DNA from: Campylobacterales bacterium
GTDB lineage: Bacteria; Campylobacterota; Campylobacteria; Campylobacterales; JALSKU01
Direction: 5' to 3'
NCBI GenBank assembly: GCA_027023175.1
Contig: JALVWW010000106.1
Location: 1-12,902, forward strand
Length of the DNA stretch: 12,902 nt
Shown: in pieces, positions 1 to 7,442 of the stretch
Layout of the letters: the number at the start of each line of letters is the position of its first letter
How positions within the stretch are numbered: position 1 is the stretch's first letter
Notes under the pieces: model-generated
Databases searched by the model: none
Told to the model about the DNA's origin: nothing
The model's input: the letters and a program-made list of their open reading frames with translations, nothing else
Made by a program: the position numbers and the translations under genes

Positions 1-494
1 ATGATGGTATAGCAAGTACCTTTATATTTTCCGTCACTTACCTCTTCAAGAGTACAAATCTCAGGCAATCCATCTCCATCTATATCCTTTAGACCGGAAA
101 ATATTCCCGGAAATCTTTTGTAAGTTTTCGTGTCAAAATTGTAAAAACCTGCTTTTTCACTATAACCGCCACTTGTATCAAAAATAAAAAAGAAATTTTT
201 ATTTGCAATAGGCTGGATGATTCTATAGGCTTCTGATGTTGTATCGCCATTTACCCATAGTGTTTTTTCTCTATTGTGGTCATTAAGCCCCAAAATATTT
301 CCTTCTTTATCCATTATTATACGTCCAAAAACACCAAATGGGTACCTTGATATACTATGTTTTGAGGGTTTGTTAGATAATTTTATCTTTGTGACTACTT
401 TTGCTGTAACTTTATATGACGAGTTTTTTTCTTGAGCATATGATAAGACAGCTAATATTAACATCAAAAAAATTTTGATAGCATTTGAAAACAT
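1..494 (-). CDS. Secreted FG-GAP/VCBS-like repeat protein, 5' part only (runs off the left edge)
   Basis: Open frame from an ATG at 494 to the window edge, 164 codons without a stop. The start is supported by an AGGAG ribosome binding site about 6 bases upstream. Residues 1-20 look like a Sec signal peptide: a short Lys-containing head, a hydrophobic core (IFLMLILAVL) and a likely signal peptidase I site after SYA. Residues 137-146 read DIDGDGLPEI, the Asp-rich calcium-loop-like motif typical of FG-GAP/VCBS and dockerin-like repeats. The rest is polar and beta-rich in character. I infer a periplasmic or surface protein that may bind Ca2+, possibly with a beta-propeller fold, but only one repeat is visible. 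The specific function is unknown. It lies downstream of the transposase and on the same strand. Confidence 0.82.
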   Translation of the reverse strand, partial: MFSNAIKIFLMLILAVLSYAQEKNSSYKVTAKVVTKIKLSNKPSKHSISRYPFGVFGRIIMDKEGNILGLNDHNREKTLWVNGDTTSEAYRIIQPIANKNFFFIFDTSGGYSEKAGFYNFDTKTYKRFPGIFSGLKDIDGDGLPEICTLEEVSDGKYKGTCYTI

Positions 495-567
495 TTATAC
501 TCCTAAAAATTCAATTTTTCAATTTTATAAAAATATTTATTAAACTCCAATAATATTTCAGATTTCA

Positions 568-613
568 GAGATTTCAGGGGTCAGGTGATAGAGATTTCAG
601 GGGTCAGGTGATA
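568..613. repeat. Two perfect tandem copies of a 23-bp unit at the transposase terminus
   Basis: Bases 568-590 and 591-613 are identical 23-mers beginning GAGATTTCAGGGG. Each contains the GGGGTCAGGTGATA core of the element's inverted repeat. A shorter AGATTTCAG echo lies just outside, at 560-568. The transposase stop codon falls within the second copy. I infer duplication of the element end, or insertion of a minimal end fragment next to a full one. Confidence 0.9.
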
Positions 614-624
614 GTGATAGTATT
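599..624. repeat. Left inverted repeat of the RAYT element
   Basis: The 26 bases at 599-624 match the reverse complement of 1446-1471 at 24 positions. The outermost 17 bases, beginning AGGGGTCAGGTGATAG, are identical. The TGA stop of the transposase gene (606-604) lies inside this repeat. Confidence 0.9.
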
Positions 625-1383
625 GTTTCTTTTTACAATGGCACTTACTGTGGGTTGGGCGAGACCCAGTGTTCTTGCTATCATATGTTGTGAATAGCCA
701 TTTTTGTATGCCTGGGTTATTTTTTTGTTTCTATCTTTTTTGTCTTTAATATTTGAGAAAAGTTTTTGTAATTTCTCTATATCTGGTGTATTATTTTTTT
801 GCGCCGCTTCCACTAACATAGATGCACTTTTTAGCTCTTTTAGTACATCTTTGTCTATCGGTGAGTTTAAAAATTTTTTTATATCACTCTTTCTGGAAAA
901 GTTTTGCACTATCCAGGAGTTTTTCAAGCAGATAGGCAACTTCAAGTCATTTAAAATATAGTAGGCACTTTGATAGGGGTATTCTCCTATATTGTCTATA
1001 ATTTTTGCCTTTAGAGGATTTTGTTCGATATAGAGTATCAATGAGTAAAGATACGCTTCATCAGTTATATACCACGACTTATATCTTCCCTGCCATAAGT
1101 GACCTGACCTTTTATACTTTTTGTTGAAGTATATTGCATAATTCATATTTACCTGTCTCATAAACTTTGACAACTCTTCATTTTTGGTTTCTAGCAATAG
1201 ATGATAATGGTTGTTCATAAGAGAAAAACTGTGTATAGTTATATCAAAACTTTTTGCATAGCCACATAACAGTCCTTCAAATTTTTTAAAATCCTCTTTT
1301 TCGTAAAATACTACTCTTTGTTCTACACCTCTGTTTACGATATGGTAAAACCCCGGTATATCAACCCTTGGTCTTCTTGGCAT
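604..1383 (-). CDS. REP-associated tyrosine transposase (Y1/HUH transposase, IS200-like)
   Basis: 259 residues. The N-terminal half is a Y1 transposase domain: it opens MPRRPRVDIPGFYHIVNRG, as RAYT proteins typically do. The HUH metal motif is HYH at 59-61 in MNNHYHLLLE. The likely nucleophile is Tyr118 in LYIEQNPLKA, followed by the EYPYQSA segment near 134-140. The C-terminal part (about 225-251, GYSQHMIARTLGLAQPTVSAIVKR) looks like a helix-turn-helix, as in longer RAYTs. All expected catalytic residues are present, so it looks intact. The start at 1383 has an AAAGGATGG-type ribosome binding site. The family cuts and joins single-stranded DNA at palindromic ends. The last codons (ACT ATC ACC TGA) are part of the terminal inverted repeat, so the protein tail is written by the repeat itself. 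Confidence 0.93.
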   Translation of the reverse strand: MPRRPRVDIPGFYHIVNRGVEQRVVFYEKEDFKKFEGLLCGYAKSFDITIHSFSLMNNHYHLLLETKNEELSKFMRQVNMNYAIYFNKKYKRSGHLWQGRYKSWYITDEAYLYSLILYIEQNPLKAKIIDNIGEYPYQSAYYILNDLKLPICLKNSWIVQNFSRKSDIKKFLNSPIDKDVLKELKSASMLVEAAQKNNTPDIEKLQKLFSNIKDKKDRNKKITQAYKNGYSQHMIARTLGLAQPTVSAIVKRNNTITIT

Positions 1384-1445
1384 TGACCATCCTTTCTTTT
1401 ACTTTTTAGTTATATGCCAAATTAGTTTACAATGAGTTTGCTTAA

Positions 1446-1471
1446 AGTACTATTACTATCACCTGACCCCT
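1446..1471. repeat. Right inverted repeat of the RAYT element
   Basis: This is the partner of 599-624 (24 of 26 bases; the outer 17 identical). It lies upstream of the transposase start and 25 bases past the stop of the ComF-like gene. A TAGATATG direct repeat pair begins at its outer edge (1471-1478 and 1481-1488). Confidence 0.88.
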
Positions 1472-1495
1472 AGATATGCCTAGATATGAGATAAA

Positions 1496-2068
1496 TTACT
1501 CTCTTGCGTCTGTTAGGGTTAGTGCAAATAAAACATTGACTCCGTTTTCTTCCAATATTTTTTTGGCTTCTTTTATGGTAGAGCCTGTTGTTATGATATC
1601 ATCAATTATGATAGCATCAATATTTGAACGGTATTTGTATATAAAATTTCTTGGATTGTTTTGTCTGAACTGCAGGGATTTGCCGGAATAGTTTACTTCT
1701 GTTTGAGCTCTTAAAACCGAGTGAACAGGTGTTATGTATGGTGATTTCAGATATTTATTGAGTATGGCAGTATGTGAATATCCATTTTTTACATGGTCGT
1801 CACAGGCAAAAGAGTAAAGTTGATTGGTAAACTTAAACTCTTTGGCAAACTTTTTGAAACTCTCTTGAGCTAAGATACTGTATATAAAATACCCTATAAA
1901 TTTATGTTTTGTTAGAATGAGGTCTTTAATTGTGCTGTATCTGTAAAAGCTATATACTTCAAACTCTTTTTCAACCACTCTTTTGTATAAAGAGGGTTTT
2001 AAAAACTCCGCCTTACATCTTTTGCATATATGATAAAAAGAGAGTTTACCGCATACCAGGCAGTACAT
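1496..2068 (-). CDS. ComF/GntX-family phosphoribosyltransferase-like protein (possible DNA-uptake factor, CtsW-like)
   Basis: 190 residues. The N-terminus carries two CxxC pairs (Cys3/Cys6 and Cys15/Cys18), a zinc-finger arrangement typical of ComF. The C-terminal half has the type-I phosphoribosyltransferase PRPP loop IIIDDIITTGST at about 153-164, with the two acidic residues and the TTGST segment intact. In Campylobacter the ComF homologue CtsW is needed for natural transformation; I extend that role here only by analogy. The ATG follows the lipoprotein stop with no gap (TAAATG), and I see no clear ribosome binding site of its own, so translational coupling is likely. It is the last gene of the prs-lepA-lipoprotein run. 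Its PRPP-binding fold next to a PRPP synthetase operon may be coincidental. Confidence 0.85.
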   Translation of the reverse strand: MYCLVCGKLSFYHICKRCKAEFLKPSLYKRVVEKEFEVYSFYRYSTIKDLILTKHKFIGYFIYSILAQESFKKFAKEFKFTNQLYSFACDDHVKNGYSHTAILNKYLKSPYITPVHSVLRAQTEVNYSGKSLQFRQNNPRNFIYKYRSNIDAIIIDDIITTGSTIKEAKKILEENGVNVLFALTLTDARE

Positions 2069-2644
2069 TTATATATTGGTTAAATTTTTTATTATCAATT
2101 TTACACTATCATTCAAAAGAGTCTGCACCTGTTTTTTAAAAGTCTCTTTACTTACGGTTAAACCGTTGTATTTGCTAATATTTTCTGAGATAGTTTTTGT
2201 TATGGTTTCATTGGCTTTTTTTATCACAAGTTGTAATGATATGCTCCCTGTTAGATTTTCTTTTATAAGTTCGCTTTTGTTAAATGTTACAAGCAATTCA
2301 TTGAGTGTAAGGTTTATTTGCATATCGGCACTGTTTGGATTGTCGGTTACGATAAAACCGTTTGCATTTAAAGCTTTTTTTAGAGCATTTTTATACCATG
2401 CTGCAAAATTTACATCCGTTGTGGTATATCCAAGGTTGTCGCCATTGCTGTTTGTAACGACTGCAACTATCTTTTTATTGACTCTTTCGTCTTTAAAGGA
2501 ATTTAGATATACATTTTTGTGAGTGTTTTTAAAACTTAAAAAGCTTACTTTGTATGGTTCAACTGTAATAGAGCTATTTTTGTAAGAGCATCCGGAAAAG
2601 AAAAATATTCCTATCATTGTTAGTATCAAACTCAATTTTTTCAT
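2069..2644 (-). CDS. Lipoprotein, YajG-like
   Basis: 191 residues with a clear lipoprotein signal peptide: MKK, a hydrophobic stretch, and the lipobox FSGC with Cys19 as the lipidated residue. Ser follows Cys at +2, not Asp, which by the E. coli rule would favour the outer membrane. The mature part resembles the YajG family: VYLNSFKDERV near 45-55, then KALNANGFIVTDNPNSADMQINLTLNEL around 90-118, the pattern of a small alpha/beta domain found in several envelope lipoproteins. An AAGGAG ribosome binding site precedes the ATG. It lies 20 bases after lepA and abuts the ComF-like gene, so it is probably co-transcribed with both. Molecular function is unknown; the YajG assignment is from pattern only. 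Confidence 0.75.
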   Translation of the reverse strand: MKKLSLILTMIGIFFFSGCSYKNSSITVEPYKVSFLSFKNTHKNVYLNSFKDERVNKKIVAVVTNSNGDNLGYTTTDVNFAAWYKNALKKALNANGFIVTDNPNSADMQINLTLNELLVTFNKSELIKENLTGSISLQLVIKKANETITKTISENISKYNGLTVSKETFKKQVQTLLNDSVKLIIKNLTNI

Positions 2645-2664
2645 AATATCTCCTTATTTGTAAG

Positions 2665-4458
2665 TCAGTCAATTTTTAAAACACTTAAAAATGCCTCCTG
2701 TGGAAGTTGAACTTTGCCTATGGCTTTCATTCTTTTTTTACCAGCTTTTTGTTTTTCAAGCAGTTTTCTTTTTCTTGTTATATCTCCACCGTAACATTTT
2801 GCGGTTACATTTTTGCCCATAGATTTTACTGTTTCTCTAGCTATTATTTTATTGCCGATACTGGCTTGTATGGCAACTTCAAAAAGTTGTCTTGGAACTA
2901 ACTCTTTCATAGTCTTTACAAGCTCTCTTCCTTTACTCCCAGCTTTATCTTTGGGAACTATAATAGAGAGGGCATCTACTACTTCACCTGCCACTCTTAC
3001 ATCAAGTTTTACCAAATCTCCCTCTTTATAACCGATTGGTTCATAGTCAAAGCTTGCATACCCTTTTGTGCTTGATTTGAGTTTGTCATAAAAATCCATC
3101 ACTATCTCATTCATCGGAAGCAAATACTCCAAGAGTACTCTGTCTGTTGTTATATAGTCCATATTTTTTTGGATTCCTCTTTTATTGTTTAAAAGAGTTA
3201 TTATGTTGCCCAAAAATTCATTGGGAGTTACTATGGTAGCTTTTACATAAGGCTCATAAATCTTTTCTATTTCGTTTACAGGCGGAAGTTCACTTGGGTT
3301 TTGTATTTCTATGGTAGTACCGTCAGTTTTTTCAACTCTGTATATAACAGTAGGAGCAGTTGCTATGAGGTCTATGCCAAACTCCCTTTCAAGTCTCTCT
3401 TTTACCACTTCCATATGTAAAAGACCCAAAAATCCGACTCTAAAACCAAACCCCAAAGCAGCAGAAGTTTCAGGCTCATATGAGATACTGGAATCATTTA
3501 ACTGCAATTTGTCAAGTGCGTCTCTAAGATCTTCAAATTTATCTGTTTCTATCGGGTAAATTCCTGCAAATACAAAAGCCTTTGCTTCTTGAAAGCCTTG
3601 AATAGCCTTAGCGGTAGGATGTTTAGCATCTGTTATGGTATCACCGACTTTTACATCTCCTACATTCTTAAGACCAAGTATTACTATACCTATCTCACCT
3701 GTTTTTATACTTTTTGTATCTACCTGTTTTAGAGGATGGGGATATTTGAGTCCTAAAACTTCATGTTTTTTTCCGGTACTCATAATAAGCACCTCTTCAC
3801 CCTTTCTTATCTCTCCGTCGAATACTCTAACAAGAGCCAAAGCGCCAAGGTAATTATCAAACCAACTGTCATATATCAAAGCTTTTAACGGTGCCTTTTC
3901 ATCACCCTCTGGAGGCGGAACTTTTTCTACTATGGTGTGAAGCAACTCTTTTATGCCGATACCGCTTTTTGCACTGACTTCCAAAGCTTCGGAGCAGTCA
4001 AGTCCTATGGTGTGCTCTATCTCCTCTTTTACTCTCTTTGGGTCAGCTGCGGGTAAATCTATCTTATTTATGACAGGTATGATTTCAAGGTCATGCTCAA
4101 GTGCGACATAAACATTAGCTATAGTTTGAGCCTCTACTCCTTGAGATGCATCTACAACTAACAAAGCTCCTTCACAAGAGCCTAGAGATCTACTAACTTC
4201 ATAAGAAAAGTCAACATGACCGGGAGTATCTATGAGATTTAGGATATATTTTTTTCCTTTTTCTTCATAATTTAGCCTGACCGATTGAGCTTTTATGGTG
4301 ATACCTCTCTCTTTTTCTATATCCATGGTATCCATTACTTGTGAGCTCATCTCCCTATCGCTTATGGCCCCACATTCACTTATGAGTCTATCCGCAAGTG
4401 TGCTTTTACCGTGGTCTATATGAGCTATGATGGAAAAGTTTCTAATATTTTGCTGCAT
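2665..4458 (-). CDS. lepA: Elongation factor 4 (LepA), ribosome back-translocating GTPase
   Basis: 597 residues, the usual length for EF4. The GTPase domain shows G1 AHIDHGKST (about 12-20), switch I ERGITIKAQSV, G3 DTPGH (about 77-81) and G4 NKID (about 131-134). The beta-barrel domain II and EF-G-like domains III and V follow, and the C-terminus has the LepA-specific segment GGDITRKRKLLEKQKAGKKRMKAIGKVQLPQEAF. EF4 binds ribosomes and affects translocation and initiation, particularly under ionic stress. The start codon overlaps the prs stop by one base (TAATG), which points to translational coupling. The lipoprotein gene follows after 20 bases. Confidence 0.98.
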   Translation of the reverse strand: MQQNIRNFSIIAHIDHGKSTLADRLISECGAISDREMSSQVMDTMDIEKERGITIKAQSVRLNYEEKGKKYILNLIDTPGHVDFSYEVSRSLGSCEGALLVVDASQGVEAQTIANVYVALEHDLEIIPVINKIDLPAADPKRVKEEIEHTIGLDCSEALEVSAKSGIGIKELLHTIVEKVPPPEGDEKAPLKALIYDSWFDNYLGALALVRVFDGEIRKGEEVLIMSTGKKHEVLGLKYPHPLKQVDTKSIKTGEIGIVILGLKNVGDVKVGDTITDAKHPTAKAIQGFQEAKAFVFAGIYPIETDKFEDLRDALDKLQLNDSSISYEPETSAALGFGFRVGFLGLLHMEVVKERLEREFGIDLIATAPTVIYRVEKTDGTTIEIQNPSELPPVNEIEKIYEPYVKATIVTPNEFLGNIITLLNNKRGIQKNMDYITTDRVLLEYLLPMNEIVMDFYDKLKSSTKGYASFDYEPIGYKEGDLVKLDVRVAGEVVDALSIIVPKDKAGSKGRELVKTMKELVPRQLFEVAIQASIGNKIIARETVKSMGKNVTAKCYGGDITRKRKLLEKQKAGKKRMKAIGKVQLPQEAFLSVLKID

Positions 4459-5387
4459 TAAACAAACAACCCGTTTACACTTTCGTTATGATATACTCTT
4501 CTTATAACTTCCGCAAACAACGGAGCCACACTCAAGACTGTTATCTTGTCGCTTTGTGCGGTTAAAGGTATGGTATCCGAGACTATAAGTTCATCAAGAT
4601 CACTTAGATCTAGCCTTTCATAAGCCGGACCACTGAGTACTGCATGAGTACAGCATGCCATTACACTGGTAGCACCTTTTCCTTTTAAAACTGTTGCAGC
4701 TTTTGTAATGGTGCCGGCAGTATCTATCATATCATCAACAAGTATGACATCTTTTCCCTCTACATCACCTATGATATTCATTACTTCACACTCATTTGCC
4801 TTTTCTCTTCTTTTGTCAACTATAACCATATCCACATTTAATTTTTTGGCAAATGCTCTTGCTCTTGCTACTCCGCCTATATCGGGACTTGCAATAACAG
4901 GATTTTTAAGATTTTTTCTCTTTACATAGTCTAAAAATATAATATTGCCATATAGATTGTCAACAGGTATGTCAAAAAATCCCTGAATCTGACCCGCATG
5001 CAAGTCTATAGTAACAACTCTGTCTATTCCGGCAGTTTGCAAAAGATTGGCAACCAGTTTGGCAGTTATGGGAACCCTGGGGGCTGCTTTTCTGTCTTGT
5101 CTTGCATATCCGAAGTAAGGCATGATAGCAGTTATGGAGTTGGCTGAACTTCTTCTAAGGGCATCAGTCATGATAAGTATCTCCATAAGAGTATCATTGG
5201 CCGGTGCACAGGTGGGTTGAACGATAAATACATCTTTGCCTCTAACACTTTCGCTTATCTGCACACCTATCTCTCCGTCACTAAATCTTCTGATAGTGGC
5301 ATCTGAAAGCGGTAGAGTCAAATGCTTGGCAACTTTTTTTGCAAACTCTTCATTGGCAGTACCCGAAAAGACTTTGTATCCTCTCAT
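4458..5387 (-). CDS. prs: Ribose-phosphate pyrophosphokinase (PRPP synthetase)
   Basis: 309 residues, typical for class I PRPP synthetase. It transfers pyrophosphate from ATP to ribose 5-phosphate to make PRPP for nucleotides, His, Trp and NAD. Visible motifs are the flexible ATP loop YARQDRKAAPRVPI (about 94-107), catalytic His130 in IDLHAGQIQGFF, and the PRPP-binding loop VDDMIDTAGT (about 217-226). An AAGGA ribosome binding site sits 10-14 bases before the ATG. It is the first gene of a probable prs-lepA-lipoprotein-comF run. The 123 bases upstream contain no promoter I can call with confidence. Confidence 0.98.
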   Translation of the reverse strand: MRGYKVFSGTANEEFAKKVAKHLTLPLSDATIRRFSDGEIGVQISESVRGKDVFIVQPTCAPANDTLMEILIMTDALRRSSANSITAIMPYFGYARQDRKAAPRVPITAKLVANLLQTAGIDRVVTIDLHAGQIQGFFDIPVDNLYGNIIFLDYVKRKNLKNPVIASPDIGGVARARAFAKKLNVDMVIVDKRREKANECEVMNIIGDVEGKDVILVDDMIDTAGTITKAATVLKGKGATSVMACCTHAVLSGPAYERLDLSDLDELIVSDTIPLTAQSDKITVLSVAPLFAEVIRRVYHNESVNGLFV

Positions 5388-5445
5388 ATGAACGATCCTT
5401 GTAGATAAAATTGGGGTATTTTACTGTAATCTTTTATAAAGAATG

Positions 5446-5472
5446 CTTAGGCTAAGAGCTAAGGATTTAGCT
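5446..5472 (-). other. Two adjacent small palindromes in the nitroreductase-prs gap
   Basis: CTTAG-G-CTAAG (5446-5456) and AGCTAA-GGAT-TTAGCT (5457-5472) lie back to back. On the minus strand they follow the nitroreductase gene and precede prs. The first is followed, in transcription direction, by CATTCTTTATAAAA. They could form a weak terminator or be an operator, but the stems are short and AT-rich and the T-run is poor. Confidence 0.35.
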
Positions 5473-5510
5473 ATTCTGCCTCCTTGCCATCTTACCACCT
5501 TATCTTCCTG

Positions 5511-6146
5511 TCATTTTATAAACTCATAAACTTCATTCGGCTTGAGTCTTATTCTTTTTGGTTGGGGATTGACCCGGTAGCCAAAAGGTAAAACAAGTGC
5601 CACTTGAAACTCTTTGGTATCAAGACTTAAAACCCTTTTAACACTATGTTTATCCATTCCTTCTATAGGACAAGAGTCTATGCCTTTTACGGCAGCGGCA
5701 GTCATCATATTTGTTGCGGCTATATAGCACTGTTTTGAACTCCAAGCATAAAGTGTTTCATCATTTTTTAAGATACCTGTTTTTTCCAAATGATTTTTAT
5801 AAACTTCTATATACTTTTCTATTTTAACTTGGGGCAAGTCTCTTCTTTGAAATCTTTTAGCAGGCACACCGCTTTGAGGTTTTAGATTTTCTATGGCTGC
5901 GAGGATAACAACAAGATGAGAGCAGGTTGTTATCTGGGGTTGATTCCAGCAGTGTGGCCTTATCTTCTTTTTAAGTTCATCATTTGTAATAACCAAAAAC
6001 TTCCATCCTTCCTGACCGAATGACGAAGGAGAATTTCTACCGGCTTCAAGAATGAAGAGCATATCCTCATCGTTTATCTTTTTTGTTTCATCAAAGAGTT
6101 TACATGCATGTCTAAAATCTATCGCTTCTTTAAAACTTTTATCCAT
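5511..6146 (-). CDS. Nitroreductase-family FMN-dependent NAD(P)H oxidoreductase
   Basis: 211 residues. The pattern is that of the NfsB-like nitroreductase fold: an N-terminal RHACKLFDETKKI (12-24) with the FMN-phosphate-contacting Arg, the SPSSFGQEGWKFLVI segment (about 39-53), and a C-terminal LVLPFGYRVNPQPKRIRL tail (about 183-200) typical of the family. These homodimeric enzymes reduce nitro compounds, quinones or flavins using NAD(P)H; the natural substrate cannot be read from the sequence. The start overlaps the end of the cupin gene by 8 bases. With that gene and yaaA it forms a tightly packed operon that looks oxidative-stress related, which I infer from yaaA only. Confidence 0.9.
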   Translation of the reverse strand: MDKSFKEAIDFRHACKLFDETKKINDEDMLFILEAGRNSPSSFGQEGWKFLVITNDELKKKIRPHCWNQPQITTCSHLVVILAAIENLKPQSGVPAKRFQRRDLPQVKIEKYIEVYKNHLEKTGILKNDETLYAWSSKQCYIAATNMMTAAAVKGIDSCPIEGMDKHSVKRVLSLDTKEFQVALVLPFGYRVNPQPKRIRLKPNEVYEFIK

Positions 6147-6471
6147 TTTCTTCTCCTGTAAAAAATATTGCCAGCCAAACAGTAGATTTGTTTGGCAGAG
6201 TATAGCTTACTCTGTGTTTTTTATGTTTTGGTATCAAAAGATAATCCCCCTTATTTAAAGTAATATTTCCATCTTCAAATTCTATCTTTGCCTCCCCGTC
6301 CAAGAGTAATACAAACTCATTCTCTTCTTGGTCGTACCAAAAACCGGCAGGTGAAGTTTGACCGTAGGAGACAATTCTTTCTATCTTAAAATTTTTATTT
6401 TGCAATATGGTATCAAATATCTCTTTATCACTTTTTGGTAAAATATCTTTAAAAATGTTACTCAATTTCAA
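6139..6471 (-). CDS. Small single-domain cupin protein
   Basis: 110 residues forming one cupin barrel. Motif 1 covers about 40-59 (SPAGFWYDQEENEFVLLLDG) and motif 2 about 75-86 (GDYLLIPKHKKH). The two His that usually bind metal in motif 1 are replaced (WYDQ), while Glu52 and the motif-2 His are kept. I recall a WYDQ-type motif from a widespread family of about 110-residue cupins, so this is probably a family trait and not decay. Function is unknown. It overlaps yaaA by 14 bases at its start and the nitroreductase gene by 8 bases at its end, so all three are likely made from one message. Confidence 0.85.
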   Translation of the reverse strand: MKLSNIFKDILPKSDKEIFDTILQNKNFKIERIVSYGQTSPAGFWYDQEENEFVLLLDGEAKIEFEDGNITLNKGDYLLIPKHKKHRVSYTLPNKSTVWLAIFFTGEENG

Positions 6472-7198
6472 AAATCAACTCTTTTTTGTTTTTTATCTCT
6501 TTTATCTCTTTAATTTTAAGATTTTGAAACTCGATATCCATCAACTCTTTTTCATCTTGCGGCTGATAAATTGCCAACTCCCTTGCTATTTTACCACGAT
6601 ATGCTTTTGCCCAGTGGCTGACAACTTTGGAGTTTTTTAAAAATTTAAAAGTATAGTATTTTATATCGGGCAGATAAAATTTTTCATAAAAAGCTGCTCT
6701 TAAGTCTATAACAAGTTCATTTTCAAGGTATTTATCCAAAGAGGAGGAAAACTCTTTTTTATAAAAGTTTTCAAATGAAAAGGTTCCAATTTTCTCTCCC
6801 TGTTTTAGTTTATAATAAGGTATGCAATTTTTTGCAAGAATTGGCCCGAAAAGATTGGAAAATATTATCATATTGTTATCTAAAAAATATTGCTCCTTTT
6901 GGCTTAAGCTGCTGTAAGAAAGGTATTCATACCCTACACCGTTATATCTTAGTACCGCTTTTTGGGTATGGTCGGTAAAAACATTTATACCATCGAGAGT
7001 TTCAAGCAGTTTTTCATTTTTTATCCCGAAAAGTTTTTTCAATTTATCTTTTGTAGCATTATCTATAAAATTTTGATACTGTTTTAGGGCATACTCTCTT
7101 TTGTTTGTTAAGTTATCAAATAAAAAAGTGTCAAGTTTTATACTCTTACATGAATTTTCCAAAGACTTTGACTCACTTGGTGAAAAAAGTATTTTCAT
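6458..7198 (-). CDS. yaaA: YaaA family (DUF328) peroxide-stress protein
   Basis: 246 residues, close to the family norm. Family landmarks are the N-terminal MKILFSPSESK (1-11), RYNGVGYEYL (84-93), a diverged form of the usual YDGDVYxGL, the FSNLFGPILAKNCIPYYKLKQG block (about 113-134), corresponding to LSGLYGxLRPLDxIxPYRLEMG, and LVIDLRAAFYEKFY, corresponding to the LASxEY region. In E. coli YaaA is induced by OxyR and limits free iron and DNA damage during H2O2 stress. The sequence is diverged but keeps the order of all blocks. A start at 7198 has an AGGA ribosome binding site and an extended -10 element upstream. It is the first gene of the yaaA-cupin-nitroreductase operon. Confidence 0.85.
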   Translation of the reverse strand: MKILFSPSESKSLENSCKSIKLDTFLFDNLTNKREYALKQYQNFIDNATKDKLKKLFGIKNEKLLETLDGINVFTDHTQKAVLRYNGVGYEYLSYSSLSQKEQYFLDNNMIIFSNLFGPILAKNCIPYYKLKQGEKIGTFSFENFYKKEFSSSLDKYLENELVIDLRAAFYEKFYLPDIKYYTFKFLKNSKVVSHWAKAYRGKIARELAIYQPQDEKELMDIEFQNLKIKEIKEIKNKKELIFEIE

Positions 7199-7219
7199 AA
7201 AATATCCTGTTTTTACACA

Positions 7220-7228
7220 ATTATATCA
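7220..7228 (-). promoter_or_regulatory. Extended -10 promoter of the yaaA operon
   Basis: On the minus strand 7228-7220 reads TGATATAAT, a perfect -10 hexamer with the TGn extension. The -35 region is poor (TGCAAT at 17 bases), which an extended -10 can tolerate. It lies about 22 bases before the yaaA ATG and 30 bases from the divergent tRNA promoter. Confidence 0.6.
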
Positions 7229-7257
7229 AAATATTTTCCAATATTGCATAATTTGTA

Positions 7258-7286
7258 TTGACATTATTCGAAATTTAAAGTATAAT
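7258..7286 (+). promoter_or_regulatory. Perfect-consensus sigma-70 promoter of the tRNA-tuf operon
   Basis: TTGACA at 7258-7263 and TATAAT at 7281-7286 are separated by exactly 17 bases, matching the full consensus. Transcription would start near 7293, some 15 bases before tRNA-Thr. It is expected to be very strong and probably also feeds tuf. Confidence 0.9.
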
Positions 7287-7307
7287 TTCACCTCATTTTT
7301 AAGAGGT

Positions 7308-7383
<76 letters not shown>

Positions 7384-7442
7384 CTTTTTCTTAAAAATTT
7401 GAGACAGTGTTTGACCAGATATAAATAGTAAAATGGCATTAG

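Larger units (their letters stand above)
599..1471 (-). mobile_element. Single-gene RAYT/Y1-transposase element bounded by inverted repeats
   Basis: A Y1-type transposase gene is enclosed by inverted repeats at 599-624 and 1446-1471. The element sits between the stop of the ComF-like gene and the start of the secreted-protein gene, so it appears to interrupt no coding frame. Short sequences are duplicated just outside both ends: AGATTTCAG-type on the left, TAGATATG at 1471-1478 and 1481-1488 on the right. IS200/IS605-type and RAYT proteins normally act on single-stranded hairpin ends and make no target duplication, so these are more likely end variants than target-site duplications. No passenger gene is present. 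Confidence 0.75.

Noticed and set aside
40..494. End of a toxin, filament or other specific secreted enzyme
   Set aside because: Only a signal peptide and one DxDGDG-type loop can be seen; nothing supports a more specific call.
5400..5440. Promoter of prs (TAAAAT or TATAAA on the minus strand)
   Set aside because: Several A/T-rich hexamers exist but none has a -35 or TGn extension at proper spacing, so none can be chosen.
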